Assembly (NCBI GenBank): GCA_016222805.1
Contig: JACRQG010000024.1
Span: 66,099-130,098, forward strand
Reading direction: 5' to 3'
Length of the DNA: 64,000 nt
From: Verrucomicrobiota bacterium
Lineage (GTDB): Bacteria > Verrucomicrobiota > Verrucomicrobiia > Opitutales > Opitutaceae
Part shown: one piece after another, positions 26,737 to 37,066 of the stretch
Numbering within the stretch: the stretch's first letter is position 1
Layout of the letters: each line of letters opens with the position of its first letter
Translations under genes and position numbers: made by a program
Notes under the pieces: model-generated
What the model was told of the DNA's origin: nothing
What the model saw: the letters and a program-made list of their open reading frames with translations, nothing else
The model's database searches: none

Positions 26737-29700
26737 TCAGGCCCCACCCGGCGGGCGCTGGGTCAGGATTTCGTGCAGCACGCGCGAGAGTTCCTCGAGT
26801 TCGAACGGTTTCGGCAGCAGGCGCGTGACCCCGGCGGCCTGCAGGGCTTCGGCGGTGAGCCCACCGGCGTAGCCACTCGCCATGACGATAGGCAGGCCCG
26901 GCCGGTGGGCGAGGAGCCGGCTCGCCAGCATGACCCCGGTCATCGTCGGCATCTGGTAGTCGAGGATCGCGACGTCGAAGGCCGGGTTGACATAGAACTG
27001 GGCCAGTGCCGCCTCGGGACTGGAGAACACGGTGACGCGGTAGCCGAGCCGATCGAGGAGCAACTTGGCCGAGTCGGCGGCGATGCGTTCGTCATCGACG
27101 AGCAGCACGTGCTCGCCCCGTCCGCGACGCAGATCCGGTTTGTCCCTCCGCCCATGGCGGGCGGGGCCGGGGCGGGCGGGCAGGTAGACTTCGAACGTGG
27201 AACCCTGGCCGGGGCGGCTGCGGACGCTGACTGCGCCCTGGTGATTGCGCACCACGCTGTGCACCACGGCGAGGCCGAGACCGGTCCCTTCGCCGACCGG
27301 CTTGGTGGTGAAGAACGGCTCGAAAATGCGGGCGAGCACTGGTTCGTCCATGCCGCAGCCCGAGTCCGTGACCTCGAGCCGGACGTGGGGGCCGGGCTGC
27401 AGGTCAGGGAGGGCGCGCACGGTGTCAGCCTCGACGGCCACGCGTTGCAGACGAATCCGGATTTGCCCGGGGCGACCCTGGAGCGACTGGGCGGCGTTGA
27501 TTACGAGGTTGACGATGACCTGGTGCAGCTGGGTGGGATTGGCCAGTACCACCGGGGCCTGGCGGTCGACCTCAGTCTCGATCTTGGCGGTGGCCGGAAG
27601 GGTGGAGCGGAGGAGGGCGAGCGCCTCCTTGAGGATGACCTGAGCCAGCACGGGCTCCTTCCGTCCGGACTCGGCGCGGCTGAACAGGAGGATCTGGCGC
27701 ACGAGCTCCTTCGCGCGTTCGCCGCAGGCGAGCACTTCGTTCAGAAACTCCCGCACCTGCGGATGGCTGGGCGGGCAGTCGGCCTGCGCCAGGGCCGTGT
27801 AGTTGATGACCCCGGTGAGGATGTTGTTGAAGTCGTGGGCCACGCCGCCGGCGAGGGTGCCGAGGGCCTCGAACTTCTGGTGCTGGAACATCCGCTCCTG
27901 GAGCCGGGCCTGTTCCGTCTCGGCCTGGCGCAGGGCGGTGATGTCGATGCCGGAGGCGAGGATGAGGCGCCGGCTGGCGACGGTGAGCAGCGTGCCGTTG
28001 CAGAGCATGACGCGCTCCTGGCCCGACTTGGTGCACATCACCGCTTCGAAGCCCTGGACCGATTTCTCGGTGCTGATCTTGCGGAAGAACTCGTCGCGTT
28101 GCTCCGGGCGGACCCAGATCCCAATCTGGCCGGTGTTGCGTCCGCGGACCTCGCCCGACTCGTACTCGAAGGCCAGGAGAGCCGCCCGGTTGACGACCAG
28201 AATCGTGCCGTCCTCGGCGTTGGACAGGAGAATCGGAATCGGGCTCGCCTCGAAGACGCCGTGGAACATGGCCTCGCTCTCCCGCAGGGCGACTTCGGCC
28301 TTGCGGCGGGCGGTAATGTCTTCCGCCGTCCCCTCGTAGTAGAGCACCTGGCCGGTTTCATCGCGAACCACGCGCACGTTCTCGCTCACGTGGATCACCT
28401 CGCCGTCCGCCCGTCGCCATGCCGTTTCGAAGCCGCGGAGTTCGCCGGTCCCTTCGACGCGCTCCTGAAACTCGCGCCGCGAGTGACCGGCAAAGCAGCC
28501 CGGATCGGAGAGGTTGCGCGCGGCGAGGGCCTCGACCGATGGGTAGCCGAGCATGGTGGCCAGGGCGGGATTGGCGAGCAGGACGCGGCCATCCGGGCTG
28601 GTCCGGTAGATCCCGACGGGCGTGTTTTCGAACATGTGTCGGTACCGCAGCTCGGTCTCGCGCTGGGCCGTGACGTCCTGCACGGTGCTGAGCACCGCGG
28701 GGACCCCGGCGACGTCGATGCAAGTGGCGCTGAAGAGAGCGCGGAATCGTTCGCCCCCCTTCCGGCGCAGCCAGGTCTCGACACCGGCGACCCGGCCGGA
28801 CTGCCGCAGCGTGCCCATGAGCTGGTCGCGGCTGGAGGCGTCGCCCCAGAGGCCGAGTTCGACGGTGGTGCGCCCGATGGCCTCTTCGCGGGCGTAGCCG
28901 AAGCCGGTGACGGCGGCGGCGTTGAACTCCAGCACGCGGCCGTCGGCGAGGGAGGTCAGCCCGATCATGATCGGGCTGTGGTCGAACACGGCCCGATAAC
29001 GCTCCTCGCTCCGGCGCAGGCGCTCCTCCGCGGCCTTCCGCTCGGAGATGTCGCGCACGACGTTGCGGAAACCCTCGAGGTGGCCCGCGGCATCGCGGAC
29101 GATGGTGGTCGCCTGTTCCACCCAGAGAATGCGGCCGGTGGCGCTGCGGAGCCGGAACTCGACGGAGAGCACGGGTTCCCCGGCCCGCACCGCGTCCCGG
29201 TAGGCCGCGACGACCCGGGGGCGATCCTCGTCGCACACGATGCGGAACGAGGAGGTGCCGAGCAGCGACTCGGCGGGGACTCCCAGCACCGCGCTGACCG
29301 CGGAGTTGCAGTAAGTGAAAAGACTCCGGTGATCGGCGACGAAGTAGCCGTGGTTGATGCTCTCGACCAGGGAGCGGTAGAGCTTCTCGGAAGTCTCGAG
29401 CCGGGCCGACTTGGCCGCGAGGTCGGCCGTGCGCTGCTCGACGAGCCGTTCGAGGTGCGTGTTCAGGTTGCGCACCTCGTCCTCCGCCCGCTTGTGGGCG
29501 GTGATGTCGATGGCGACGCCGTCGCGCACGTGGGTGCCATCGGGGTGGCATTCCACGAACTGCGAGCGGAACTGCATCCAGCGAATTTCGCCCTGGGCAT
29601 CGAACAGACGGAGGGTGAAGGACGCGGGGCCGCGCGAGCGCAGTGCTTCGTTCGTTGATTGCGGTGGTGAAGACGGACCGATCCTCCGGGTGGAGGCGCT

Positions 29701-31810
29701 CGAAGAACAGCCGCGGATCCGCGATCAGGCGATCCGCGGGAAGGCCAACGAGGTTGACTACGGTCGGGCTGAGGTAGCTGATGCGGAGAGTCTCTCCCGG
29801 CGCGTGCAGGGTGCGATAGACGCAGGCGCCGGTGAGGTTCGCGTGGATTGAGGAGAGGAGGATCTCGCGGTCCCGCAGGGCGCGTTCCGCCACCTTCCGG
29901 GCGGTAATGTCGGCGATGGCCGTGAGCGCACACGGCCGGCCGCCCACCTCGACGAGGCTGACGGAGATCCCAATCTGCTTGTGCCGGCCGTCGGGCATCA
30001 CGAAGACCGTCTCGTCGCGCCGGATGCTCTCCTGGTCGAGCGCCGCGGTCATGATGCGTTCCCGGTCGGACGGCCGGAGCCAGAACCCGAGCCCGACGGA
30101 GGTCTGGCCGATCAGCACCTCGCGCGGGCGCTCGACGACGCTCGCGAAGCGCGGGTTGACGTCGATAAACTCTCCGGTGCGTGCATCGCTGAGGCTGAGC
30201 GCCGTCGGGGCGGCGAGGAACACGCGGGTAAGCCGCTCGGCGTATTCCCGCAACACCGCTTCGGCCTGCTTGGCTGCGGTGACGTCCCAGAGCACGCCTT
30301 CGAGCCGGATCGGCTGGCCGGATCCGTCGCGGACGACGTGGCCACGTCCTTGTACGTGGCGGACCTGACCGCGGGGATCAAAGACGCGGTATTCGGTTTC
30401 GTACCGATCGCCGGAGGCGAGGACGCGGTCGATCCGTTCCTTCACCCGCGGGACGTCCTCCGGGTGGATGGCGCCAAAGAACTCGGCGGCGGTGCCGCCG
30501 AAGGAGTCGGGATCGAGGCCCAGGAGGCGGCAGACCTGCCGATCCAACACGCGGCGGTTGGCGACGATGTCCCAGTGCCAGACGCCCATGCCGACGGCGG
30601 CGAGGGCGAGATCGAGCCGGACCTGGCTCTGCCGCAGGGCGGCCTCGGTGCGCTTGCGCTCGGTGAGGTCGGTGATGGACGCCAGGGTCAGCGGTCCTTC
30701 GTCGGTGGCGATGGGATTGAGGCCGACCTCGATGGGAACTTCCGAGCCGTCCCGGCGCCGGCCCACCAGTTCGTGGCCGTGGCCCATCGGGCGGGGCTTG
30801 GGGGCCCTTGCATACGCACCGACTGCCTCGACATGGCTGGCACGGAGCGCCTCCGGCACCAACAGTTGGACGGGTTGGTTCAGCAACTCCTCCGATCGGT
30901 AGCCGAACAGCTGGGCGGCCCGCGGATTGGCGAGCAGGATGCGGCCCGCGGCGTCGACCATGATCATCGCGTTGGGCGCCCCGTCGACCGCGAGGCGGAA
31001 CCGCCGCTCCATCTGCCGCCGATCGGTGACGTCGCGGAAAATGCCGCGGGTGAGGATGCGCCGCCCGTCCTCGACGCGGGCGCTGACGTTGCCCTCGACC
31101 TCGAGGTGTCGTCCGCCCTTGGTGACGAAGATCGCCTCGACGAACCGGGAAGCCCGGCTTTCCCAGAGGGACTCGAAGAGCCCGAGGCAGTGTTCGCGGC
31201 ACGACGGCGCAAGGATCTCGCCGAGGTTGAGCCGGGCCACCTCGGCCTCGGTGTAGCCGAGAGCTTCCCGCCAGGCGCGGTTGACGAACAGCAGGCGCCC
31301 GTCCGGGGCGACGCTCTGGATGAGGTCGGTGGCGTTTTCGAGGAGGTCCTCGAGTTGCTCGTGCTTCGCAGCGAGTTCCGCGGTGCGTTCGCGGACCTTG
31401 TCCTCGAGCTGGGCGTTGGCGCGGCGGAGTTCCGCTTCGAGCTCAAGGCGCAGCATCGCCATCTGCAGGGTGGCGTGCAGTTCGCGATCGTCGATGGGCT
31501 TGACCAGGTAGCCGAGCGGCCGTGCCTCCTGGGCCCGCTGGAGATAGGAGTCGCTCGCGTGGCCGCTGAGAAAGACCACCGGGACGTCCCATTGCTCCCG
31601 CAGGCGAATCGAGGTGGCGATGCCGTCGAGCTTGCCGGCGAGGTTGATGTCCATCAACACGAGGTCCGGACGCTGCGCCGCCACGGCCTCGAGGGCGGCC
31701 TCGCCGCTGGTGGCATGGCCCAGCACCGTGTAGCCGAGTTGGGTGGTGACCTGCCGGAGGGCGATCGCGATCAGCTCGTCGTCTTCGACAATGAACAGGG
31801 TGGCCGGCAT
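26737..31810 (-). pseudogene. hybrid histidine kinase (REC, about nine PAS, HisKA-HATPase, REC) broken by a 4-bp duplication
   Basis: If repaired, one cytoplasmic protein of about 1,689 residues. It begins with a receiver (LFIVEDDELIAIALRQVTTQ; LVLMDINLAGKLDG), then a coiled coil and about nine PAS domains. Next come HisKA with the phospho-acceptor in LAGGVAHDFNNILTG (about residue 1324), HATPase (GTGLGLAVVHSVV) and a C-terminal receiver (ILDYQMPTMTG). The first frame is real up to FTTAINE, then reads nonsense for about 410 residues. The correct sequence resumes in another frame as ALRSRGPASFTLRLFDAQGE. The junction holds CGAACGAA (TTCGTTCG on plus, 29647-29654), and removing one CGAA restores the frame inside the fifth PAS domain. 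As it stands the kinase core cannot be joined to its N-terminal receiver. It is last in a chemoreceptor-receiver operon. Confidence 0.88.
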
Positions 31811-31922
31811 CGGGAGAAGAAAGGCTCCCGGAGATTCCCACGCTGGTGGTGGAGAGCAACCCCGGAGAGGGGGCGTGCTTGGGGTGGACCGGGGAGGCGG
31901 TGGAGGGCGGTGGCGGGCGGGC

Positions 31923-32336
31923 TCAGGACCCGGTCTGGGCCGGAACGGCGGGCTCCGCGCGGAGGATCTCCAGGAGGGTGTCGGCCGAAAACGGCTTCGC
32001 GAGCAAATGGACCGCGCCCAGGCGTCCGGCGGCCTCGAGGGTGACGCCCGAGCTGGAACGCGATCCCCCGGACATGGCGACGATGCGCAGGGCGGGCTGT
32101 CGCTGACGGATCTCCGCGATTAGCTCGGTGCCGGTCATCGTGGGCATCAGGAGGTCGGTGATCAGCCAATCGAAGGAGCCCTGGGCAAGGCAGGCGAGCG
32201 CCTCCCGCCCGTCGGAGGCCACTTCCACGCTGAAACCGGACTGGTGCAGCAGGTGACGCATGACGACGCGGACCGGGGGATCGTCGTCGACGACCAAAAT
32301 GCGGGGCAAGGACGGGGCCGGTTCGGACGAGTTCAT
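31923..32336 (-). CDS. single-domain response regulator (CheY-like), 137 residues
   Basis: Phospho-acceptor protein without output domain. The start is the ATG of MNSSEPAPSLPRILVVDDDP, 45 codons into the open frame. Acidic pocket VVDDD, phospho-aspartate in WLITDLLMPTMTGTE, conserved S/T in RIVAMSGGS and the lysine in LLAKPFSADTL are all present. It precedes the giant hybrid kinase by 112 bp. It is very similar in wording to the second receiver of the operon (FDWLITDLLMP against FDWLVTDLVMP), so the two probably arose by duplication. Confidence 0.9.
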   Translation of the reverse strand: MNSSEPAPSLPRILVVDDDPPVRVVMRHLLHQSGFSVEVASDGREALACLAQGSFDWLITDLLMPTMTGTELIAEIRQRQPALRIVAMSGGSRSSSGVTLEAAGRLGAVHLLAKPFSADTLLEILRAEPAVPAQTGS

Positions 32337-32489
32337 CGTGGAAGCGGGGGGCAGGTCAGGCGGTGGCGAGGGCCGCCCGCGCCCCGTGCCCTCCGGTTCG
32401 CCGCTCGGCTCACGCGGGGTGAGGTCGTCCTGCCCACCGGGCTTCGCCGACGAAGTGAACCGACCAACCATGGTGCCAGGGCGCGTCTT

Positions 32490-32789
32490 CTAGTTGACGC
32501 CGGCGTCGCTGCGGCGCGACGTGGGCTGGAAGTTCAGCCGGAGAAACTGGGCGTGGCCGGCCAGGCTTTCCCCGGCCGCGGCCAGGCGGTGCAGCCGGAG
32601 CCGAAGGTCGCGCAGCAGCCACCCGACGACGAGCAGGGTAACGGTGGCGCTGACGAACCCGACCGCAGCGGCGGTCGCCAGCACCCACGGCCGAGCCTCG
32701 GGGGCGCAAAAGGGCAGGACGAGTTCGCCGGTGAGAAACGGGGGGAGGCCGACGGCGAGGAAGAGGACGGGACGGGGATCGATTTTCAC
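32490..32789 (-). CDS. small two-helix membrane protein of unknown function
   Basis: 99 residues from a GTG that overlaps the preceding receiver stop as GTGA, so translation is probably coupled. It has two membrane helices (PVLFLAVGLPPFLTGELVLP; VLATAAAVGFVSATVTLLVV). They are followed by a basic, amphipathic cytoplasmic tail (WLLRDLRLRLHRLAAAGESL) and a polar end. No family is recognised. Placed between two single-domain receivers in a chemoreceptor/kinase operon, it could anchor or scaffold one of them; that is inference. Confidence 0.7.
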   Translation of the reverse strand: MKIDPRPVLFLAVGLPPFLTGELVLPFCAPEARPWVLATAAAVGFVSATVTLLVVGWLLRDLRLRLHRLAAAGESLAGHAQFLRLNFQPTSRRSDAGVN

Positions 32790-33247
32790 GGGAGAGGGGA
32801 ACCGGGCACGGGTGCTGGAGTGGAATCGCGAAGGACCGCGAGGAGGTCCGCGAAGAGGAACGGTTTCTCCAGCACGCGGTGGGCCCCGAGCAGGCGGGCC
32901 ATGGGCAGGTAATTGCAGGGCGCGACCCGGCCGCCACCGGACATCGCCAGGATGCGAAGCTGAGGATGCGTCAGGCGCACCGCCCGGATGAGCTCCATGC
33001 CCTCCATCTCCGGCATCACAAGATCCGTCACCAGCCAGTCGAAGGTCTGCTTTGCGAGCAGCGACAGGGCGACTTTGCCATTCTCGGCGGCGACCACGGT
33101 GCAACCCGCCCGCTGCAAAACGGCCAGGAGCGAATTGCGCACGAACGGGTCGTCGTCCACCAGCAGGATGCGGCAGCCGGCCTCGGGCAGTTCGGTCGGG
33201 CCGGACCGAACCGCGGGGTCAGAATCGGGAGGGTCGGGCAGGGGCAT
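32786..33247 (-). CDS. single-domain response regulator (CheY-like), 153 residues
   Basis: Receiver with acidic pocket ILLVDDDPFVRNSLLA, phospho-site in FDWLVTDLVMPEMEGMEL, switch residue in ILAMSGGGR and lysine in VLEKPFLFADLL. There is no output domain. Its ATG shares one base with the chemoreceptor stop (TGATG), and its own stop overlaps the small membrane gene (GTGA), so the chemoreceptor, receiver and membrane protein appear translationally coupled. It is a probable partner of the chemoreceptor or the hybrid kinase. Confidence 0.92.
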   Translation of the reverse strand: MPLPDPPDSDPAVRSGPTELPEAGCRILLVDDDPFVRNSLLAVLQRAGCTVVAAENGKVALSLLAKQTFDWLVTDLVMPEMEGMELIRAVRLTHPQLRILAMSGGGRVAPCNYLPMARLLGAHRVLEKPFLFADLLAVLRDSTPAPVPGSPLP

Positions 33248-34893
33248 CAGGAGAAGAACGCGTCCTGGGCCTGGGCGCGCGCGGGGGCGTGGGTGCCGGC
33301 CGGTGGCGTGGGATGGGTGCGGGCGTGCAGGGAGGCCGGCAGTGCCGCGGCCGGGGCGGGCAGCCCGTGACCGCCTGCGCGGGGCGACGGGGCGGGCAGT
33401 CCGTTCGTCTGCGGCTGCGATTGCCCTCCGACGAGGGCGAGCAGGCGCGCCACGAGGAGCTCGAGTTCCGTGGACTGGGCCTTGAGTTCCTCGGCAGCGG
33501 CCGCGGACTCTTCCGCGCTGGCCGCGGCGGTCTGGGTGACCTTGTCCATCTGGGAAACCGCGGCGCTGACCTGCCCGATGCCCTGGCTTTGTTCGCCTGA
33601 GGCCGAGGCAATCTCGGCGACGAGCGTGTCGACCTGGCGCGCGCGCTCGACGATCTGCTGGAGGGAGTCAGCCACCTTGGCGGAGATGCGCACGCCGTGG
33701 TCGCTGCGGCTGACGGAATCCTCAATTTTTGTCGCGGTTTCACGGGCGGCCTGGGCGGAGCGCTGGGCGAGGTTGCGGACCTCCTCGGCGACGACGGCGA
33801 AGCCCATGCCGGCTTCGCCGGCTCGGGCGGCTTCGACGGCGGCGTTGAGCGCGAGAATGTTGGTCTGGAAAGCGATTTCGTCGATCGTCTTCACGATCTT
33901 GGCGATCTCGGCGGAGGAGATCTTGATGGCGTCCATCGCGACCTTCATCTGCTCCATGTCCGCGGCGCCGGCGTCGGCAGCGGCACGGGTCTGGGCGGCG
34001 ATCTGCTTGGCCTGCGCGGCATGGTCGGCGTTCCGCCGGGTCATCGACGTGACCTCCTCGAGGGACGCGCTGGTTTCCTCGAGGGACGCGGCCTGTTCGC
34101 TGGCGCCCTGGGCGAGCGACTGGGAGGCGGTGGAGACCTGTCCGGAGGACTCCGCCACCTGGGTGGCGCCCTCGCCCAGCGGCCGGGCGATGTCCAGGAG
34201 GGCGACCTTGGTGGAGCGGATGAAGTACCAGGCCAGGATCAGGTTGCAGACGGCAAACGCGATGCCCCCGACGAGCAGCAGTTTTCCGGCGCGTGCCTGG
34301 GTCACGTTGACGGAGGTGAGGTCGCGATTGAAGGTCTTGATCTGCTCCTCCACCAGCGGGGTGAGGAGCGTGGTCAACCGTTCCGCGTCGGCGTCGAACT
34401 GTTTCATCTTCGCCTGGGCGACATCGAGCTTCCCGTCGAGGAAAGCGGAGGCCATCTCGCGTCCGGTGGCGGAGAAGGCGTCGAGCGCGGCCCCCAAGGC
34501 CTTGAGCTGATCTTCGACCGCGGCCTGTCCGGCGACCAGGCGTTGGAAGCGGGCGCTGGCCTGGTGGAACGACACCCGGTGTTTTTCGGCCTCCGCAAAG
34601 GCGGTGTCCTTCTCGTCCTTCTGCCGCGTGGCGGAAAGGTCGGTGAAGGCATCCTGGATCGACAGCACGTCCACCTGCATCGTCCGCGCGAGATCCGCCA
34701 GGGGAGCGCTGACCTCCGAGGTCTGCCGGATGGTCTCGGCCGTGAAATGATTGGCGACCTGGACCGCCACGATGCTGAGCACGAGTCCGGAGATCGGCAA
34801 CGCGCACAGCAGCAACAGTCGCGCCTGGATGGTGAGGCGGGAGCCGAGAGTGCCGGAGGATCCGGGGTGGACGGTGCGATCGGGATTTTTCAT
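33247..34893 (-). CDS. methyl-accepting chemotaxis protein with periplasmic four-helix-bundle sensor
   Basis: Transmembrane chemoreceptor of 548 residues, ligand unknown. The start is the ATG of [20 protein letters not shown]. Helix 1 is at about 25-45 and helix 2 at about 208-228 ([20 protein letters not shown]), with a 160-residue helical periplasmic domain between them. The signalling hairpin tip is [20 protein letters not shown] followed by [21 protein letters not shown] long proline/alanine linker leads to the tail QAQDAFFS. No canonical HAMP is obvious after helix 2. It is first in an operon with two receivers, a membrane protein and a hybrid kinase. Upstream are the shared leader RNA and a sigma-28-like promoter. 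Confidence 0.93.
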   Translation of the reverse strand: MKNPDRTVHPGSSGTLGSRLTIQARLLLLCALPISGLVLSIVAVQVANHFTAETIRQTSEVSAPLADLARTMQVDVLSIQDAFTDLSATRQKDEKDTAFAEAEKHRVSFHQASARFQRLVAGQAAVEDQLKALGAALDAFSATGREMASAFLDGKLDVAQAKMKQFDADAERLTTLLTPLVEEQIKTFNRDLTSVNVTQARAGKLLLVGGIAFAVCNLILAWYFIRSTKVALLDIARPLGEGATQVAESSGQVSTASQSLAQGASEQAASLEETSASLEEVTSMTRRNADHAAQAKQIAAQTRAAADAGAADMEQMKVAMDAIKISSAEIAKIVKTIDEIAFQTNILALNAAVEAARAGEAGMGFAVVAEEVRNLAQRSAQAARETATKIEDSVSRSDHGVRISAKVADSLQQIVERARQVDTLVAEIASASGEQSQGIGQVSAAVSQMDKVTQTAAASAEESAAAAEELKAQSTELELLVARLLALVGGQSQPQTNGLPAPSPRAGGHGLPAPAAALPASLHARTHPTPPAGTHAPARAQAQDAFFS

Positions 34894-34935
34894 GAACGAA
34901 GCGGCTGCCGGAGGGAGGGGGCTGCGCGGGGACGC

Positions 34936-35050
34936 AAAAAAAGAAGGCACAGCAAACCCGGCGCGCGGTGCGCGTCGTCATTGCTGTGCCTTCAACTTGC
35001 GGACCCAGAGTCCCGCTCGGTAAGGCGTCGACTGCCGTCGATACGGCAGT
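34936..35050 (-). promoter_or_regulatory. 5' leader RNA element, copy A (attenuator/riboswitch-like)
   Basis: Read on the minus strand: hairpin ACTGCCGT/ACGGCAGT (35031-35050), then GCCTTACCGAGC, then a GGAC-5 nt-GTCC hairpin (35001-35013), then CAAGTTG and AAGGCACAGCAA. The last segment pairs perfectly over 12 bp with TTGCTGTGCCTT (stem arms 34981-34992 and 34944-34955) and is followed by a T-run. The AAGGC of the terminator arm can instead pair with GCCTT (complement of 35022-35026). The two structures exclude each other. Three further copies exist in the window. The element ends about 40 nt before the chemoreceptor start. Confidence 0.8.
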
Positions 35051-35067
35051 CCCTTATGTCAGAAGTC

Positions 35068-35094
35068 GTATCGGCTCGGCTGGAGGTTTTCTGG
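35068..35094 (-). promoter_or_regulatory. sigma-28-like promoter for the chemoreceptor operon
   Basis: The -10 GCCGATAC (35068-35075) closely matches the flagellar sigma consensus GCCGATAA. The -35 at an 11-bp spacing (CCAGAAAA) is poor. It is supported mainly by the same -10 word at the same distance from all four leader copies. Confidence 0.5.
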
Positions 35095-35198
35095 AGCGGT
35101 TTTGCGGGGTGTATTCCCGATGTAAGTTTTGCTTGGGGGACTCCTTGCGGATCTTATTCCAAACGCCAAGTGGCTTGGACCCGGTAGGAAGCCAAGAA

Positions 35199-36488
35199 TC
35201 AGAACTCGAGGCGGGTGCGCAGCCCGAGGACGAACGCGTCGCGCAGTGCGGGAGATCCTCCCGGGTGGCGCACCCATTGGAGGTCCGGGATGAGTGACCA
35301 TCTGTCCCGGAGGGCGAGCGTGTAGCTGGCCTCGACCACGAGTTCGTGATCGGAAACCACGGCGACGCCGTCGCGGCGTTCCGCGCGGCGGACCTCGGGA
35401 CTGACTCCGACCCAGGCGAAGCCGACGGCCGCGACATCCTCGGGTCGACCCGGCACGAGGCCGACGAAATGAAGGCCGGCGTCGGCGGTCCGGTGCAGGC
35501 GGCTGCGTTCCCGCGGACTGGTGCCGTACCGGGCAAAGGCACCGAGCTGGCGCGGCGGGGAGTCGGGCCGGGCGGGGGCGGCCTGCCACAGGGTCACTTC
35601 GCCGACGACATAAAAGCCGTGGTTGCCGGAATGCTGGCGGGTGGCGTCGAACTGATCCGCAAAGCCGGCGGTGTGTTGCCAGGCGCCGAACTTGAACGTG
35701 GCGGCGGGAACTTCCCCCCCGGGCGCCGGAAAGGTGAGGGCTGCCTCCGCCAGCGCGAACACGCCCTGGCCATGGCCAAACTCGAAGTGAAGGCCGTTGG
35801 GATGGCGCGTGGGATCCCCCTCGGGGCTGTCGAAAGAGTCGCCGTCGTAGACGCCCCCCTGGACCGCGAGACGCTCCGTGAGTTCTAGCCGCGCCCAGGC
35901 GCCGGTGGCCGAGCGGTTGTAGGCCGGCCCGACGTTGCGGGTATTGGCGGAGATGAAGGCCGGCCAGCCGAAACTGCTGTTGAGAAAGGCGCCACCCCCT
36001 TCGGTAGAGGCAAACTCGGCGTCGGCGGCGAGCCGTCCCACGCGCACCTCGCCGCGTTCGCCGGCGAATCGCGCTCCAAACCAGGCTTCGAAGAGCAACG
36101 GGTGATTGGAGGCGGCGATGTTGCTTGCACCCTGCAGGTCGCCGAGCCTGGTCCCGCTGAAGTCACCCCCGTGCGGCGCGTGGGCGCTGAGGTGAAACTG
36201 GAGATCGCGCGGGACGCCCAGGACCCCGAGGTCGGCATCGACGGCCGCCTCGGCCAGGCCGCGGTAGACGGCTCCGGTGCGAATCCCGCCGGTGACCACG
36301 GTCATGACTTCCCCGGTGTAGGCGCCGGTGACCTGAAGCGCCGGCCTTTGGGTCGGAGGGAGATCCGGGGAGACGGCGGGAGAGGCGGACATCAGGGCCG
36401 GGGCCGGGCCGAAGGCGATGGCGAAAACCAGCAGCAAAAAGCCGCGGCCGCGCCGGCGGTGCAGAACATCGAAAGCGGAGAGAGGCAT
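35199..36488 (-). CDS. OprB-family carbohydrate-selective porin
   Basis: Outer-membrane beta-barrel for passive sugar uptake. The signal peptide spans the first 33 residues or so (FLLLVFAIAFGPAPALMS). Family segments include VPRDLQFHLSAHAPHGGDFS, FEAWFGARFAGERGEVRVGR, SSFGWPAFISANTRNVGPAY and a final strand LGLRTRLEF ending in phenylalanine. 429 residues is within the OprB range. It is monocistronic by appearance, with leader RNA copy B and a sigma-28-like promoter upstream. That would place a nutrient porin in the chemotaxis regulon. Confidence 0.87.
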   Translation of the reverse strand: MPLSAFDVLHRRRGRGFLLLVFAIAFGPAPALMSASPAVSPDLPPTQRPALQVTGAYTGEVMTVVTGGIRTGAVYRGLAEAAVDADLGVLGVPRDLQFHLSAHAPHGGDFSGTRLGDLQGASNIAASNHPLLFEAWFGARFAGERGEVRVGRLAADAEFASTEGGGAFLNSSFGWPAFISANTRNVGPAYNRSATGAWARLELTERLAVQGGVYDGDSFDSPEGDPTRHPNGLHFEFGHGQGVFALAEAALTFPAPGGEVPAATFKFGAWQHTAGFADQFDATRQHSGNHGFYVVGEVTLWQAAPARPDSPPRQLGAFARYGTSPRERSRLHRTADAGLHFVGLVPGRPEDVAAVGFAWVGVSPEVRRAERRDGVAVVSDHELVVEASYTLALRDRWSLIPDLQWVRHPGGSPALRDAFVLGLRTRLEF

Positions 36489-36544
36489 GTTCGGGAGGAT
36501 TGATGTGCGCGGCGCGACCGGAGCCCTGGCCGCCGGTGCGGGGG

Positions 36545-36656
36545 AAAGAAAAAGGCACAGCGAAGCCCCTCCAGCGGGAGGAGGGAATTGCCGTGCCTTC
36601 AGCTTGAGGACCCGGAGTCCGCTCGGTAAGGCCAGAGTCCCCGGCCGGACCGGGGA
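36545..36656 (-). promoter_or_regulatory. 5' leader RNA element, copy B
   Basis: Minus-strand order: hairpin TCCCCGG/CCGGGGA (36638-36656), GGCCTTACCGAGC, hairpin GGAC-TCCGG-GTCC (36608-36620), CAAGCTG, then AAGGCACGGC pairing with GCTGTGCCTT before an A/T-run. Compared with the other copies one A-U pair position of the terminator has become G-U, so pairing is kept although the sequence changed. It lies about 57 nt upstream of the porin start. Confidence 0.78.
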
Positions 36657-36677
36657 ATCAGTTGATGCGATGTCCGA

Positions 36678-36704
36678 TCATCGGATGGGCGGCGGGAAAC
36701 TTGA
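36678..36704 (-). promoter_or_regulatory. sigma-28-like promoter for the OprB porin
   Basis: On the minus strand TCAAGTTT (36697-36704), an 11-bp spacer, then TCCGATGA (36678-36685). The -35 differs from the flagellar sigma consensus TAAAGTTT by one base, the best -35 in the set. It lies about 20 bp upstream of the first leader hairpin. Confidence 0.6.
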
Positions 36705-36756
36705 GCCCGCCGCAATCCGCGGCGGCTTGAGGCGATCCTCGATTGGTCGGCTTGTA

Positions 36757-36982
36757 GCCGGGGTCGCCGACCCATGAGCGCTGACTTAGTCCGCAGCCGT
36801 CACCGATGAATCGACCAAGGCGACACACCCCGGCGCTGGCGCGCCACCCCTCTCCAGCCGGAACGATGCAGTCGGGCTGACGCACCTGCGGGAGTCCACT
36901 GACGAAACGGTGACCTGGGAAGATGTCGCCCCCGTGCGTAAGCGGAAACCTAAGTTAGCGCTGATGGGTCGCCGACCCCGGC
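36757..36982. repeat. 226-bp element bounded by 33-bp imperfect inverted repeats
   Basis: The left arm 36757-36789 and right arm 36950-36982 match inverted at 30 of 33 positions (GCCGGGGTCGCCGACCCAT... against its inverse). Inside, 36869-36917 is a 49-bp identical inverted copy of the repeat at 24617-24665 and 24724-24772. No coding frame is evident, so it fits a non-autonomous mobile element or nested intergenic repeats. With the REP-like hairpin at 37008-37028 it accounts for the gap between the porin leader and the haem chemoreceptor. Confidence 0.7.
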
Positions 36983-37007
36983 AGGCACGATCGATCTCCG
37001 GATCGAG

Positions 37008-37028
37008 GCCGGCCTCGGTGAGGCCGGC
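37008..37028. repeat. REP-like hairpin, copy 3
   Basis: GCCGGCCTC and GAGGCCGGC around GGT, a perfect 9-bp stem. It is the same stem as at 3308-3328 and 16454-16474. It lies 39 bp downstream of the haem chemoreceptor stop and may end that transcript. Confidence 0.6.
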
Positions 37029-37066
37029 GACAGCGGTCAAGGTCTCGTCCGTGGATTGCGGCTTCT

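Noticed and set aside
28358..29646. C-terminal 410 residues of the kinase's first frame as a real domain
   Set aside because: Arg/Pro/His-rich nonsense running antiphase to clear PAS domains; it is readthrough after the 4-bp duplication.
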